The notes under the pieces: generated by a model
Database searches by the model: none
What the model saw: only the letters and a program-made list of their open reading frames with translations
Told to the model about the DNA's origin: nothing
Made by a program: the position numbers and the translations under genes
In this document: positions 48,266 to 56,562 of the stretch, in pieces
Numbering within the stretch: position 1 is the first letter of the stretch
How the letters are laid out: the number at the start of each line of letters is the position of its first letter
Assembly: GCF_000153285.1 (NCBI RefSeq)
Contig: NZ_CH724168.1
Coordinates: forward strand, 1,269,008 to 1,333,007
From: Synechococcus sp. WH 7805
GTDB lineage: Bacteria > Cyanobacteriota > Cyanobacteriia > PCC-6307 > Cyanobiaceae
Length of the DNA stretch: 64,000 nt
Direction: 5' to 3'

Positions 48266-48325
48266 AGGACCCGCTCGCTTTACATTGGTTGATCTTGGGG
48301 ATCACCCCTCCAGGGACGCTCATCC

Positions 48326-48952
48326 GTGCTGCTCGTGTCGAGACCACCAGCCGATTCCCTTCGCTCTCGCCATGGCCAGGATCCACAGGTGCGCTGTTAC
48401 CGCAGCCACTTCAGCGACTGCATGGAGATGCGCGCCAGCCCTGCGGTGGTGGCTAGCTACCTCGATCGACATGACGATTGGTTCCGCCGCAGCGCCGCTC
48501 CGATGGAGGTGGAGGCACTGGACGCCCAGACTTATGTCCTCACTCTCGGGAGGTTCGGGAATTTTGGCTTTGAGGTAGAGCCGACCATTGCGTTGCGCCT
48601 GCTGCCTGGCCATGAAGGCACCTATGCCATCGAAACGGTAAAGCTGCCGGCGGTGGATCCAGCATTGGCTGCGCTCTACGACGTTGATTTTCAGGCTGAT
48701 CTCAACCTGATCAACGACGTTGACCAGGGTCTCCCTGCAACTTGTGTGCGCTGGGAGCTTGATCTCAGCATCTGGATCTCACTTCCCAAAGTGATCACCA
48801 TGCTTCCCGATGGCCTGGTGCAATCCAGCGGTGATCGACTGCTGCGTCAGATCGTGAGACAGATTTCACGACGACTCACTTGGAAGGTGCAGGAAGATTT
48901 TCATGGAACCCATGGGCTGGCTTGCCCGCCACGCAGGCGGGCCACCTTCTGA
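48326..48952 (+). CDS. DUF1997 family protein, GTG start
   Basis: The 208-residue soluble protein resembles DUF1997, a family of cyanobacteria and plant plastids with a START/SRPBCC-like beta-rich look. Segments include MRASPAVVASYLDRHDDWFRR, VLTLGRFGNFGFEVEPTIALRL and the C-terminal LLRQIVRQISRRLTWKVQEDFH helix. No function is established. GTG at 48326 starts the frame; it follows ispH by 60 bases on the same strand. Confidence 0.75.
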   Translation: MLLVSRPPADSLRSRHGQDPQVRCYRSHFSDCMEMRASPAVVASYLDRHDDWFRRSAAPMEVEALDAQTYVLTLGRFGNFGFEVEPTIALRLLPGHEGTYAIETVKLPAVDPALAALYDVDFQADLNLINDVDQGLPATCVRWELDLSIWISLPKVITMLPDGLVQSSGDRLLRQIVRQISRRLTWKVQEDFHGTHGLACPPRRRATF

Positions 48953-48967
48953 TCAGCCCAGGAGCAG

Positions 48968-49429
48968 TCAGCGACTCGACCAGATCTTGTTGACAATTTG
49001 CATTCCACTGACCGCCTGCCAGAGGAAGAGAGTCATCATCCCCATGTTGAGACCCACATGAGCTTTACGGGCAATCAGATTGCCTTGCTGCATGAACGGA
49101 GTCAGGGACGCCGCCACCGCGATCATGGCGGTCATGGCGAGACCGGCTAGGAGGTGAGGGCCAACGAACAGCTTGTCGTTATTCAGATAGGTGACCGCCA
49201 TGCCGCCAATGCTGCCCAGAACGATCAGTCCAAGCAGCACTCCACCCCAACGGAAATGACGCTGGGCGAACTTTCCAGGGATCAAAGCCTTGCGCTCTTC
49301 AGGCGTTCCCGTGCGGGTCTTCTTGGCTTTAATTCCCAGATACATCGCATAGGCAGATGCCAAAAGCAACATCCACATCATCAGTGGGTGAACAAAACTC
49401 AAGGCGAAAGGCAGCGCGGCAAGCGTCAT
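48968..49429 (-). CDS. DUF4079 family membrane protein
   Basis: About 153 residues with four membrane spans: FALSFVHPLMMWMLLLASAYAMYLG, WGGVLLGLIVLGSIGGMAV, HLLAGLAMTAMIAVAASL, and AHVGLNMGMMTLFLWQAVSG. Conserved histidines in spans (HPLMMW, GPHLLAG, KAHVGLNMG) suggest a cytochrome b561-like arrangement that might bind heme; this is inference. It matches DUF4079, common in cyanobacteria. GTG at 49432 is an alternative start one codon earlier. Confidence 0.8.
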   Translation of the reverse strand: MTLAALPFALSFVHPLMMWMLLLASAYAMYLGIKAKKTRTGTPEERKALIPGKFAQRHFRWGGVLLGLIVLGSIGGMAVTYLNNDKLFVGPHLLAGLAMTAMIAVAASLTPFMQQGNLIARKAHVGLNMGMMTLFLWQAVSGMQIVNKIWSSR

Positions 49430-49498
49430 CACAGGTCATCCCGTGGAGGTTGGCGCGAGGTTAGGACTCCGTGGTCATCAAAAGCGGTACTGAAAAAC

Positions 49499-51085
49499 TC
49501 AGTGCAGAAAATGTCGCCGGCCTGTTAGCAGCATCGCCAGCCCCAATTCGTTGCAGGCTTTGACGGAATCCTCGTCACGTTTGCTGCCACCAGGGTGAAT
49601 CACAGCCGTGATGCCGTGCTGCGCAGCCAGTCGCACCGTGTCATCGAATGGGAAGAAGCCATCACTGGCAAGGACGGCACCGCGGACACGATCCCCTGAA
49701 GCCTCGAGGGCGATTCGGGCTGATCCAACCCGATTCATCTGGCCTGCGCCGATTCCGAGGCTCTGACCGTCTCTGGCCACGACGATGGCATTAGAGCGGA
49801 CATGACGGACCAACTGCCAGGCGAAGCACAGGTCATCGTGCTCAGCCTGACTAGGAGCCCGCTCGGTGGCCACCGTCCACCCGTCCGCCGCGACCGGATG
49901 GTCATCGAGATCCTGAACCAGCAGACCACCCAGGATGCTGCGCACATGGTCATGCCCGGCAGCATCGATGGCAGTGGGTGGAAGCTCCAAAACCCTGAGA
50001 TTGCCCTTCGACGCGAGAATCTCTCTGGCCTCAGGCGCATACTCCGGCGCCACCACGCACTCCAGGAACAAGCTGGTGAGTTCACGGGCAGCGTGGGCAT
50101 CCACGCGACCATTGACCGCCACAATGCCTCCGAAGGCACTGACCCGATCGCCATCCAGGGCTCGGGTGAGAGCGGCTGCTTCGCCATCGGCGACCGCCAC
50201 TCCGCAGGGATTGGTGTGTTTGACCACAACAGCCGCCGGACGCAAAGCCGGGTAGGCCCCACCCTTGCCGTAGCCAAATTCCCGCACCGTGGCGAGGGCT
50301 GCTTCAAGATCGAGAAGGTTATTGGTGCTCAGCTCCTTTCCCTGCAACTGGATGGCACCTCCCCAGCCAGTCTTGGGTGCGCTGTACCAGGCCGCACGTT
50401 GGTGAGGATTCTCTCCATAACGCAGCCGCTGACGCAGGGGCAGTGCTTGCAAAAATGGGAGCGCAGTTGCTGAAGGGTCATCGACTTGCTGCAGCTCAGA
50501 CCTGCTCTGCATCCAGCGCGTGATCGCAGCGTCATAGGCCGCTGTGTGAGCAAACGCCTCCAGGGCAAGCCGCCGCCGCAGCCCAGAACTCACGGTTCCT
50601 CCTGATTGAGCCAGATCCTGGAGAAAGCGGTCGTATTGGTCCGGATCCGTCAGTACAGCCACGTGTTCATGGTTCTTGGCTGCGGAACGCACCATCGTGG
50701 GCCCTCCGATGTCGATGTTCTCAATCGCACGCTCCCAATCCACAGCGGGATCAGCGACGGTCTCACGGAAGGGATACAGATTGACCACCACCACATCAAT
50801 CGGTGTGATCTGCTGAGCCAGAAGATCCGCTTCATGCTCTGGATCACCACGACGAGCCAGGATTCCGCCATGGATGCGGGGGTGGAGCGTCTTCACACGA
50901 CCACCAAGGATCTCGGGGGCACCGGTGTGCTCTGCCACTGGCGTGACCGGCAGGCCGGCCTCCTTCAACACCTTGGCCGTGCCGCCACTGGAAAGAAGCT
51001 GATACCCACAACGTTCATGCAGGGTCTTGGCCAGTGGCACCAGACCACTCTTGTCAGACACACTGAGCAGCGCTGTGGGAGCCAT
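49499..51085 (-). CDS. purH: Bifunctional AICAR transformylase / IMP cyclohydrolase
   Basis: The 528-residue protein does the last two steps of IMP synthesis. The N-terminal cyclohydrolase domain (MGS-like) has [18 protein letters not shown] and [15 protein letters not shown]; the C-terminal transformylase has [27 protein letters not shown] with the catalytic Lys-His, and [14 protein letters not shown]. Length is normal. It diverges from the esterase gene with 59 bases between starts. Confidence 0.97.
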   Translation of the reverse strand: MAPTALLSVSDKSGLVPLAKTLHERCGYQLLSSGGTAKVLKEAGLPVTPVAEHTGAPEILGGRVKTLHPRIHGGILARRGDPEHEADLLAQQITPIDVVVVNLYPFRETVADPAVDWERAIENIDIGGPTMVRSAAKNHEHVAVLTDPDQYDRFLQDLAQSGGTVSSGLRRRLALEAFAHTAAYDAAITRWMQSRSELQQVDDPSATALPFLQALPLRQRLRYGENPHQRAAWYSAPKTGWGGAIQLQGKELSTNNLLDLEAALATVREFGYGKGGAYPALRPAAVVVKHTNPCGVAVADGEAAALTRALDGDRVSAFGGIVAVNGRVDAHAARELTSLFLECVVAPEYAPEAREILASKGNLRVLELPPTAIDAAGHDHVRSILGGLLVQDLDDHPVAADGWTVATERAPSQAEHDDLCFAWQLVRHVRSNAIVVARDGQSLGIGAGQMNRVGSARIALEASGDRVRGAVLASDGFFPFDDTVRLAAQHGITAVIHPGGSKRDEDSVKACNELGLAMLLTGRRHFLH

Positions 51086-51144
51086 GGGAGCAGGACACAG
51101 GGGACACCATTCGCCAACCTACGCAGCAGTCGATCAAGTCATCC

Positions 51145-51768
51145 ATGGGCGACCTCCTGATCCATTGCGGCGAGGAACACCCCCAGACACGTCTGGTGCT
51201 TCTGCACGGCTGGGGGGCTGATGCAAATGATCTGATTCCTTTAGGAGATTCGCTCGTTGCAGGCTCTGGACTAGCCATGGAGCGCATGGCCTTACATGCC
51301 CCTGAACCTCATCCGGCGGGTTTTGGGCGCCAGTGGTATGGGTTATTTCCACCTCAGTGGGCCGATGTTCCCAAGGCTGTGAGCCAGTTAAGAGAGCGCC
51401 TGGAGGGGGGCGATCAACGGCAAATTCCGCTTTCAAGAACAGTCCTGCTGGGGTTTTCCCAAGGCGGCGCCATGGCCATCGATGTGGGATGCCAACTCCC
51501 TTTGGCGGGAATCATCGCCTGCAGTGCCTATCCGCACCCCGGCTGGCAACCGAGAACAGAACGACCGCCTGTCTTGCTTATCCACGGCCGGAACGATGAC
51601 ATCGTGCCCTTCGAAGCACAAAAGAGATTGTCAGAACAACTGGGGGGCGAGAGCCAGACTTGCCAGCTGATTACTTTCTCAGGAGGGCACACCATTCCTG
51701 AGAGCACTCAGCCTCAGATGATTCAGGCCATGCAGTCCTGGCTGAAGCCAATCAGCCAGGACTCCTAG
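51145..51768 (+). CDS. Alpha/beta-hydrolase, phospholipase/carboxylesterase family
   Basis: The 207-residue protein has the small carboxylesterase fold: the HGWGADANDLIPLG oxyanion-hole region near residues 19-32, the nucleophile elbow LLGFSQGGAMAIDVG near 97-111, and IHGRNDDIVPFEA and FSGGHTIPEST for the acid and the histidine. It lacks a signal peptide, so it acts in the cytoplasm. The substrate is unknown; relatives hydrolyse short acyl esters. Confidence 0.87.
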   Translation: MGDLLIHCGEEHPQTRLVLLHGWGADANDLIPLGDSLVAGSGLAMERMALHAPEPHPAGFGRQWYGLFPPQWADVPKAVSQLRERLEGGDQRQIPLSRTVLLGFSQGGAMAIDVGCQLPLAGIIACSAYPHPGWQPRTERPPVLLIHGRNDDIVPFEAQKRLSEQLGGESQTCQLITFSGGHTIPESTQPQMIQAMQSWLKPISQDS

Positions 51769-51777
51769 GCAGTCAGC

Positions 51778-52146
51778 TCAAACGAACGCGTATTCGTACT
51801 CTTCCATCTCTTCCCAATCGTCGGAGGCAAGCTCGAGGCCCTCGAAGATCACCTCTTCGCCGACCTTGTCGACAATCAAGCGCAAGGATGGAAACAGAAA
51901 ATGGTTCTCTTCGGCGTACTGAGCGCTAAACAGGCCCTTTTCACCCCAGAAGAAACGGTCGGTGGTGTGCTCGTTGCGCCGAACGTTCAGAAGGGCAGGA
52001 GGCACCAGTCCGCCTTCCGCAATGAAGCGACGGGCTGCTGTGACAGGCTTGTGCTCACCGGTTTCCAGATGGAACGTCGGAACATGGGCAAGAACCCTCT
52101 GGCCGGCAAGACGACGGCGGCTGATCCGCTTGCGCTTCTTTGACAT
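51778..52146 (-). CDS. DUF3155 family protein, cyanobacterial
   Basis: The 122-residue protein has a very basic head (MSKKRKRISRRRLAGQRVL), then SGEHKPVTAARRF-type sequence (here TGEHKPVTAARRFIAE), RRNEHTTDRFFWGEKGLF, YAEENHFLFPSLR and a strongly acidic tail with DDWEEMEEYEY. This order matches the cyanobacterial DUF3155 family. The basic head suggests RNA or ribosome contact, but that is a guess. The ATG at 52146 was chosen over 52290 because the family starts with the basic head. Confidence 0.82.
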   Translation of the reverse strand: MSKKRKRISRRRLAGQRVLAHVPTFHLETGEHKPVTAARRFIAEGGLVPPALLNVRRNEHTTDRFFWGEKGLFSAQYAEENHFLFPSLRLIVDKVGEEVIFEGLELASDDWEEMEEYEYAFV

Positions 52147-52531
52147 GGAAATCGTCGACCCGAAGTGGGGAGAAAGGAAAGGACAGTGAAAGAGCGGGGA
52201 GAGCCGTGAATTCAGCGCATACCGCAGGTGGCTCATCACGAGCACCCAAAATCTGCGTTCCTTCTGCCAATGCGGTTCGTTAAACCGCATCGGCCATGAG
52301 GAGACGCACCGTTGAAATCTTCGACAGTGATGACGAAGACAGCAGAGGATTCATCAACCTCTGCTGTAGCCTTGGTCGTGCTGAAAGCGCAACCTCGATC
52401 AAACAATCGACTGAGTCCGATCTCCACGAGATCGAGCCCTTTGGTCGTTCATCTGATCTTAAGACTTTTTTCCGAATTGGCAAGCTGACGATGTCTGTCG
52501 CCCTTTTGACCGTCTGAGCGTTTCCTCGCTG
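52147..52531. other. 385-bp intergenic region with three perfect inverted repeats
   Basis: This is the only gap over 300 bases without a firm gene. It separates divergent DUF3155 and the histidine kinase. It holds stem-loops at 52271-52289 (7 bp, TGCGGTT/AACCGCA), 52339-52367 (10 bp, ACAGCAGAGG/CCTCTGCTGT) and 52418-52434 (7 bp, CGATCTC/GAGATCG), and a six-T run at 52466-52471. Promoters for both genes must lie here; a small RNA is possible. The 73-codon frame described separately runs through the last two hairpins. Confidence 0.6.
52296..52517 (+). CDS. Doubtful 73-codon frame upstream of the histidine kinase
   Basis: An open frame starts MRRRTVEIFDSDDEDSRGF and ends 14 bases before the kinase ATG. 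It has no membrane segment and I recognise no family. It covers two of the perfect inverted repeats in the gap, which argues for structured RNA rather than protein. Only its position directly before the kinase supports it. Confidence 0.25.
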   Translation: MRRRTVEIFDSDDEDSRGFINLCCSLGRAESATSIKQSTESDLHEIEPFGRSSDLKTFFRIGKLTMSVALLTV

Positions 52532-53668
52532 ATGCATCTCTCTGATCGGTTTCTGGCTCTGGCACAACAGCATTTGAGCCTTCTGATCACCGACGGAGTC
52601 GCCGATCGCTTGGCCTTATACCTCACCGAACGCAACGGAGAGAACACACCAAGCCTCACTTTGGTTGCCCAGGCACCGCAGGATGCCGCTCTACCTGCAT
52701 CAATTGCGCAAGATCCAAATATGCGCAGTTCAGCACCAGAACGACGCTGGTACCCCCTACGTCATGGCTCCTTGCTGCTGGGGGTGCTGCGGTCTGAACA
52801 GCACGCAGACGATGGACAGCCTGTGGCCCCTGCTCCCCGCCTGCAGACCTGCGCCGAAACACTGGCCTGCATCCTCGGACTGGAACTCGAGCAGGAACGG
52901 CTAAACGGGCAACTGAACGGGCAACGCCAACAGCTCTCCGTGATGGTCCATCAGCTGCGCAACCCGCTGACTGCTCTCCGGACCTATGCCCAGTTGTTGT
53001 TGCGACGCCTGGGTCCTGACGACCAACAGCGACCGCTGGTGGAAAACCTGATCCGCGAACAAGTGCAGCTCGATCGCTACGTGAGCTCTCTTGACCAGAT
53101 CGGCCGGGAGGACCTGCGGCTTGAGCCAGAGAACTCCACCCCACTGCTGCTACCACCGGTGCCTTCCAATGCACCCGATCTCACAATTGCCGACCTGTTG
53201 AGCCCTCTGGTGGAACGCGCTGCTGCGACGGCCGCACTGCAGGGAAGGTTGTGGCAAGAACCAAAGCAATGGCCGAACTGGACGCACAGACAACGTCCGG
53301 CGGCCGATGCCGTGACGGCAGAGATCGTGGCCAACTTGCTTGACAATGCCTTTCGCTACAGCCCCAATGGCTGTGACCTAGGCCTGCACCTGCACGACCA
53401 TGGGGTGTGCGTGTGGGATGCCGGCCCCCCGATCCCTGCGGATGAACGAAAGCGAATTTTTCTCAAGGGGGTGCGTGGAAGTACAAGCCGCGAACGAGCC
53501 GGCTCAGGTCTCGGTCTGGCCCTGGCGCAGTCACTGGCCGAGCAACGGGGAGGACAGCTCGAACTCTTGCATTCACCGGCGGAACTTGATCCGTGTCTAC
53601 CGACTGAGGGCAATGCCTTTCTGCTCAGCCTGCCCCCCACAGAACAGGAAACAGCAGCGCTGAACTGA
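52532..53668 (+). CDS. Soluble sensor histidine kinase
   Basis: 378 residues with no membrane span. Residues 1-115 resemble a GAF-like sensory region. The dimerisation/phosphoacceptor motif is MVHQLRNPLTALRTYAQLLL with His140, and the ATPase domain has EIVANLLDNAFRYSPNG (N box), VWDAGPPIPADERKRIF (G1 box, with DxGPP instead of DxGxG) and GSGLGLALAQSLAEQ (G2). No response regulator is adjacent, so the partner is elsewhere. It is not SasA, since there is no KaiB-like head. It overlaps convergent cobS by 44 bases. Confidence 0.88.
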   Translation: MHLSDRFLALAQQHLSLLITDGVADRLALYLTERNGENTPSLTLVAQAPQDAALPASIAQDPNMRSSAPERRWYPLRHGSLLLGVLRSEQHADDGQPVAPAPRLQTCAETLACILGLELEQERLNGQLNGQRQQLSVMVHQLRNPLTALRTYAQLLLRRLGPDDQQRPLVENLIREQVQLDRYVSSLDQIGREDLRLEPENSTPLLLPPVPSNAPDLTIADLLSPLVERAAATAALQGRLWQEPKQWPNWTHRQRPAADAVTAEIVANLLDNAFRYSPNGCDLGLHLHDHGVCVWDAGPPIPADERKRIFLKGVRGSTSRERAGSGLGLALAQSLAEQRGGQLELLHSPAELDPCLPTEGNAFLLSLPPTEQETAALN

Positions 53669-54437
53669 AAAGAGTGAACGTCTCCCCCCACACGAGACAG
53701 GCTCCGTAGGTATCGCCGGTGTGACCACCCAGGCGCTTTCCCAAACACTCCACCATCAGCAGTGCCGCCGCCAGTCCCAGCACAAGCACCAAAGACACGG
53801 CCACAAAGGAATTGGGCACTGCGCAAGCCACTCCAATGGTCAGGAGGAGAACCAGCACCAGGGCCGGAAACCAGTCCCAGAACCCGCGCCAATGCCGGCG
53901 ATGAAAGGCCGCAGTCCCGCCTTGGCGAAGGTAGGGAAACCGTGCCATTGCAGCGAGAGGAGCGATCCTGCCGATCACAGCAGCCATCACCAGCGCGAGC
54001 GGGCCCCATGTCCCCAGCCTGATCAAGGCCCCCGCTTGCAGAAGCACAACAAGCAGCAGGGCCAGAACACCGCTGGCTCCGACACGACTGTCGTCCATGG
54101 CTTCAAGGCATCGCTCTTGCCCTGCAGCCAGACCGTCGGCCGTGTCCATCAGGCCGTCGACATGCAATCCTCCCGTGAGCCAGGCTCCCAGGGCAATAAC
54201 CATCAAGGCACAGCTCTCAGCCGACCAGTTCATGGCACTGAGCAGTAGCCAGAGCAACGCCTGAAGGCTACCGATCACCAGACCGATCCAGGGAGCAAAG
54301 CGGGCAATGCGCTCGAACCGTGGTGAAGGCCAAGGCCAGGCGGGGAGTACTGAATAGAAAATCCAGGCACCGGCAAGATCCCGAACCCAGAACAGAGAAG
54401 CGATTCTCAGGGGGCAGCATCGGCGATCTGACCTCAC
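53625..54437 (-). CDS. cobS: Adenosylcobinamide-GDP ribazoletransferase, probable GTG start
   Basis: About 270 residues with several spans. CobS joins the lower ligand to the corrin ring, the penultimate step of cobalamin synthesis in the membrane. Motifs are [36 protein letters not shown] and [19 protein letters not shown]. No ATG lies between the family start and the region upstream, so GTG at 54437 ([17 protein letters not shown]) was chosen; the longer frame overlaps the divergent tgt gene. Its end overlaps the kinase by 44 bases. The low-confidence point is the start. Confidence 0.9.
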   Translation of the reverse strand: MRSDRRCCPLRIASLFWVRDLAGAWIFYSVLPAWPWPSPRFERIARFAPWIGLVIGSLQALLWLLLSAMNWSAESCALMVIALGAWLTGGLHVDGLMDTADGLAAGQERCLEAMDDSRVGASGVLALLLVVLLQAGALIRLGTWGPLALVMAAVIGRIAPLAAMARFPYLRQGGTAAFHRRHWRGFWDWFPALVLVLLLTIGVACAVPNSFVAVSLVLVLGLAAALLMVECLGKRLGGHTGDTYGACLVWGETFTLFSSALLFPVLWGAG

Positions 54438-54461
54438 CGTAGGGTCAAGACCTGGGCGGAG

Positions 54462-55586
54462 ATGCGGGTGTTCGACTTCCAGATCAACGCAACATGCCGG
54501 CACACCGCTGCACGCTGCGGTTGTTTTGAGACTCCCCATGGACCGGTGAGTACGCCGCGCTTCATGCCCGTAGGAACGCTGGCCACCGTGAAGGGCGTCA
54601 CAGCCGATCAACTCGCCACCACGGGAGCACAGATGGTGCTCTCAAACACTTACCACCTGCATCTCCAACCCGGTGAAGCCGTGGTGGAGGCCGCCGGCGG
54701 GCTGCATCGCTTCATGGGCTGGCAGGGCCCGATGCTCACCGATTCAGGGGGATTCCAGGTGTTCAGCCTGGGGGACCTCAATCGCATCGACGACCATGGC
54801 GTTGATTTCCGCAATCCCCGGGACGGCAGCCGCATCCTGCTGACGCCGGAACGGTCGATGGAGATCCAGATGGCCCTGGGAGCGGATGTGGCCATGGCGT
54901 TTGACCAGTGCCCCCCCTACCCAGCCACGGAAAATGATGTGGAGGAAGCAAGCCGGCGCACCCATGCCTGGCTCGAACGTTGCGTGGCCTCCCACTCGCG
55001 TACCGACCAGGCCCTGTTCGGGATCGTGCAAGGAGGATGCTTCCCCCACCTGCGGGAAGCCAGCGCGAGAGCGGTCGCCGACTTCAACCTCCCAGGCATC
55101 GCCATCGGTGGCGTCAGCGTAGGAGAGCCGGTGGAGGACATGCACCGCATTGTTCGGCAGGTCACGCCCCTGCTTCCGCAAGACCGTCCGCGGTACCTGA
55201 TGGGCATCGGCACGCTGCAGGAAATGGCAGTCGCTGTCGCCAATGGAATCGATCTGTTCGACTGCGTGCTCCCCACCCGCCTAGGGCGACACGGCACAGC
55301 CATGGTGGCCGGGGAACGCTGGAACCTCCGCAACGCCCGCTTCCGGCACGACCACACACCGCTCGACCCCACATGCCCCTGCATCGCCTGCAAGCAGCAC
55401 ACCCGGGCCTATCTACACCACCTGATTCGTAGTGAAGAGCTGCTCGGACTGACCCTGCTGAGCCTGCACAACCTCACGCATCTGATCCGCTTCACCAGTG
55501 CCATGGAACGCGCCATTCGCGACGGCTGTTTTGCAGAGGATTTCCGTCCCTGGAACGAGGACTCACCGGCCCATCACACGTGGTAG
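54462..55586 (+). CDS. tgt: tRNA-guanine transglycosylase (queuine/preQ1)
   Basis: The 374-residue enzyme swaps guanine-34 of certain tRNAs for the queuosine precursor preQ1. The motif [14 protein letters not shown] carries a catalytic Asp (residue 94), [12 protein letters not shown] and [11 protein letters not shown] are also typical, the second catalytic Asp lies in [17 protein letters not shown], and the zinc site is [17 protein letters not shown]. Only 24 bases separate it from divergent cobS. The YhhQ-type transporter at 5117 could supply the precursor. Confidence 0.96.
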   Translation: MRVFDFQINATCRHTAARCGCFETPHGPVSTPRFMPVGTLATVKGVTADQLATTGAQMVLSNTYHLHLQPGEAVVEAAGGLHRFMGWQGPMLTDSGGFQVFSLGDLNRIDDHGVDFRNPRDGSRILLTPERSMEIQMALGADVAMAFDQCPPYPATENDVEEASRRTHAWLERCVASHSRTDQALFGIVQGGCFPHLREASARAVADFNLPGIAIGGVSVGEPVEDMHRIVRQVTPLLPQDRPRYLMGIGTLQEMAVAVANGIDLFDCVLPTRLGRHGTAMVAGERWNLRNARFRHDHTPLDPTCPCIACKQHTRAYLHHLIRSEELLGLTLLSLHNLTHLIRFTSAMERAIRDGCFAEDFRPWNEDSPAHHTW

Positions 55587-55617
55587 CGTCCGCTCACTGA
55601 CCGAACTGTTCGCCGGG

Positions 55618-55761
55618 ATGGCTGCCTTCTCCCTTGACCTGCTGGCCCAACTTCCCGAGGCCTACCAGGCATTCGGCCCACTGATCGACATCCTGCCGAT
55701 CATCCCAGTGTTTTTCCTGCTTCTGGCCTTCGTTTGGCAGGCCTCTGTGGGCTTTCGTTAA
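55618..55761 (+). CDS. psbK: Photosystem II protein PsbK
   Basis: The 47-residue precursor matches PsbK: a short cleaved head, then [20 protein letters not shown] and the single span [17 protein letters not shown]. PsbK sits beside CP43 and helps bind plastoquinone and carotenoids. It is 31 bases after tgt on the same strand and may share its transcript. Just after its stop are two short palindromes without a T-run. Confidence 0.95.
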   Translation: MAAFSLDLLAQLPEAYQAFGPLIDILPIIPVFFLLLAFVWQASVGFR

Positions 55762-55766
55762 GCGCG

Positions 55767-56513
55767 TTAACGCCGGCGACCGCCGGCTCGAAGCACAGCC
55801 CAAGCGAATTGGGGGAGCACCAGATAACGCCGCCAGCGTGATGGGTCCTGGAGCAGCCTGAACAGCCATTCCATCTGCAGACGACTGGTCCACTCCGGTG
55901 CGCGCTGCTTGAGACCGGACCAGACATCGAAGCTGCCGCCCACACCCATCCAGAGACCTGGAAGGGACTGACGCATGCTCTTCGCCCAGACTTCCTGACG
56001 GGGCACACCAAGAGCCACCAGCACGAGATCAGGCCGCAGACCACGCAGACGAGACTCCAAAGCTGGCCAAGCATCTGACGCTTGAAATCCGTGTTCTGCC
56101 ATCAGCAACCTCAAGCGGGGATGGCTCCGAGCCAGCGTGGTCTTCAAACACTCCATCACCTCGGGTGAACCACCCACCAGGGCGACGGACCAGTGATGGG
56201 CTTCGGCATAGCTGAGCAGTGACCAAGCCAGCTCAATTCCAGGGCTGCGACGCACCCTGACCCCCTGGCGACCTAAGGCCCAGACCACTCCCGCTCCATC
56301 CGGAACCACCAGGTCGGCCTGGGCGATCACCGCACCCAGTTCTGCGTCCTGACGGGCCCGCATCGTCATCTCAGCATTGAGCGTCACGATCTGACCGCCA
56401 CCCTCTCCATGCAGGCCGATGGCAGCAGCCGCCACGTCCCGGCAAGCGTCAACAGGAACCCCAAGAACGTGGCAGCGACGGCGATCTCGCGGGCCAGTGC
56501 TGATTGTTTCCAT
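55767..56513 (-). CDS. WecG/TagA/CpsF-family glycosyltransferase (GT26)
   Basis: 248 residues. Family motifs are IVTLNAEMTMRARQD, ADLVVPDGAGVVWALG, FRLLLV-type strands replaced by LRLLMAEHGFQ, LVALGVPRQEVW and GVGGSFDVWSGLKQRAPEW. GT26 enzymes add N-acetylmannosamine or ManNAc uronic acid to undecaprenyl-linked GlcNAc, so it may follow the WecA-type enzyme in one pathway. The ATG at 56513 begins the family; upstream frame is antisense to the divergent GH15 start region. It ends 5 bases from psbK. Confidence 0.9.
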   Translation of the reverse strand: METISTGPRDRRRCHVLGVPVDACRDVAAAAIGLHGEGGGQIVTLNAEMTMRARQDAELGAVIAQADLVVPDGAGVVWALGRQGVRVRRSPGIELAWSLLSYAEAHHWSVALVGGSPEVMECLKTTLARSHPRLRLLMAEHGFQASDAWPALESRLRGLRPDLVLVALGVPRQEVWAKSMRQSLPGLWMGVGGSFDVWSGLKQRAPEWTSRLQMEWLFRLLQDPSRWRRYLVLPQFAWAVLRAGGRRR

Positions 56514-56562
56514 CTCCGAAACGGCTCCGAGTGAGAATCTAAGTCCGGTCGAACGCGAGGCC

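Noticed and set aside
53668-54611. Longer cobS frame starting at 54611
   Set aside because: The upstream part is antisense to tgt and has no CobS similarity.
55757-55787. Two short palindromes just after psbK as a terminator
   Set aside because: There is no T-run on either strand, and the region also encodes the Arg-rich end of the GT26 gene.
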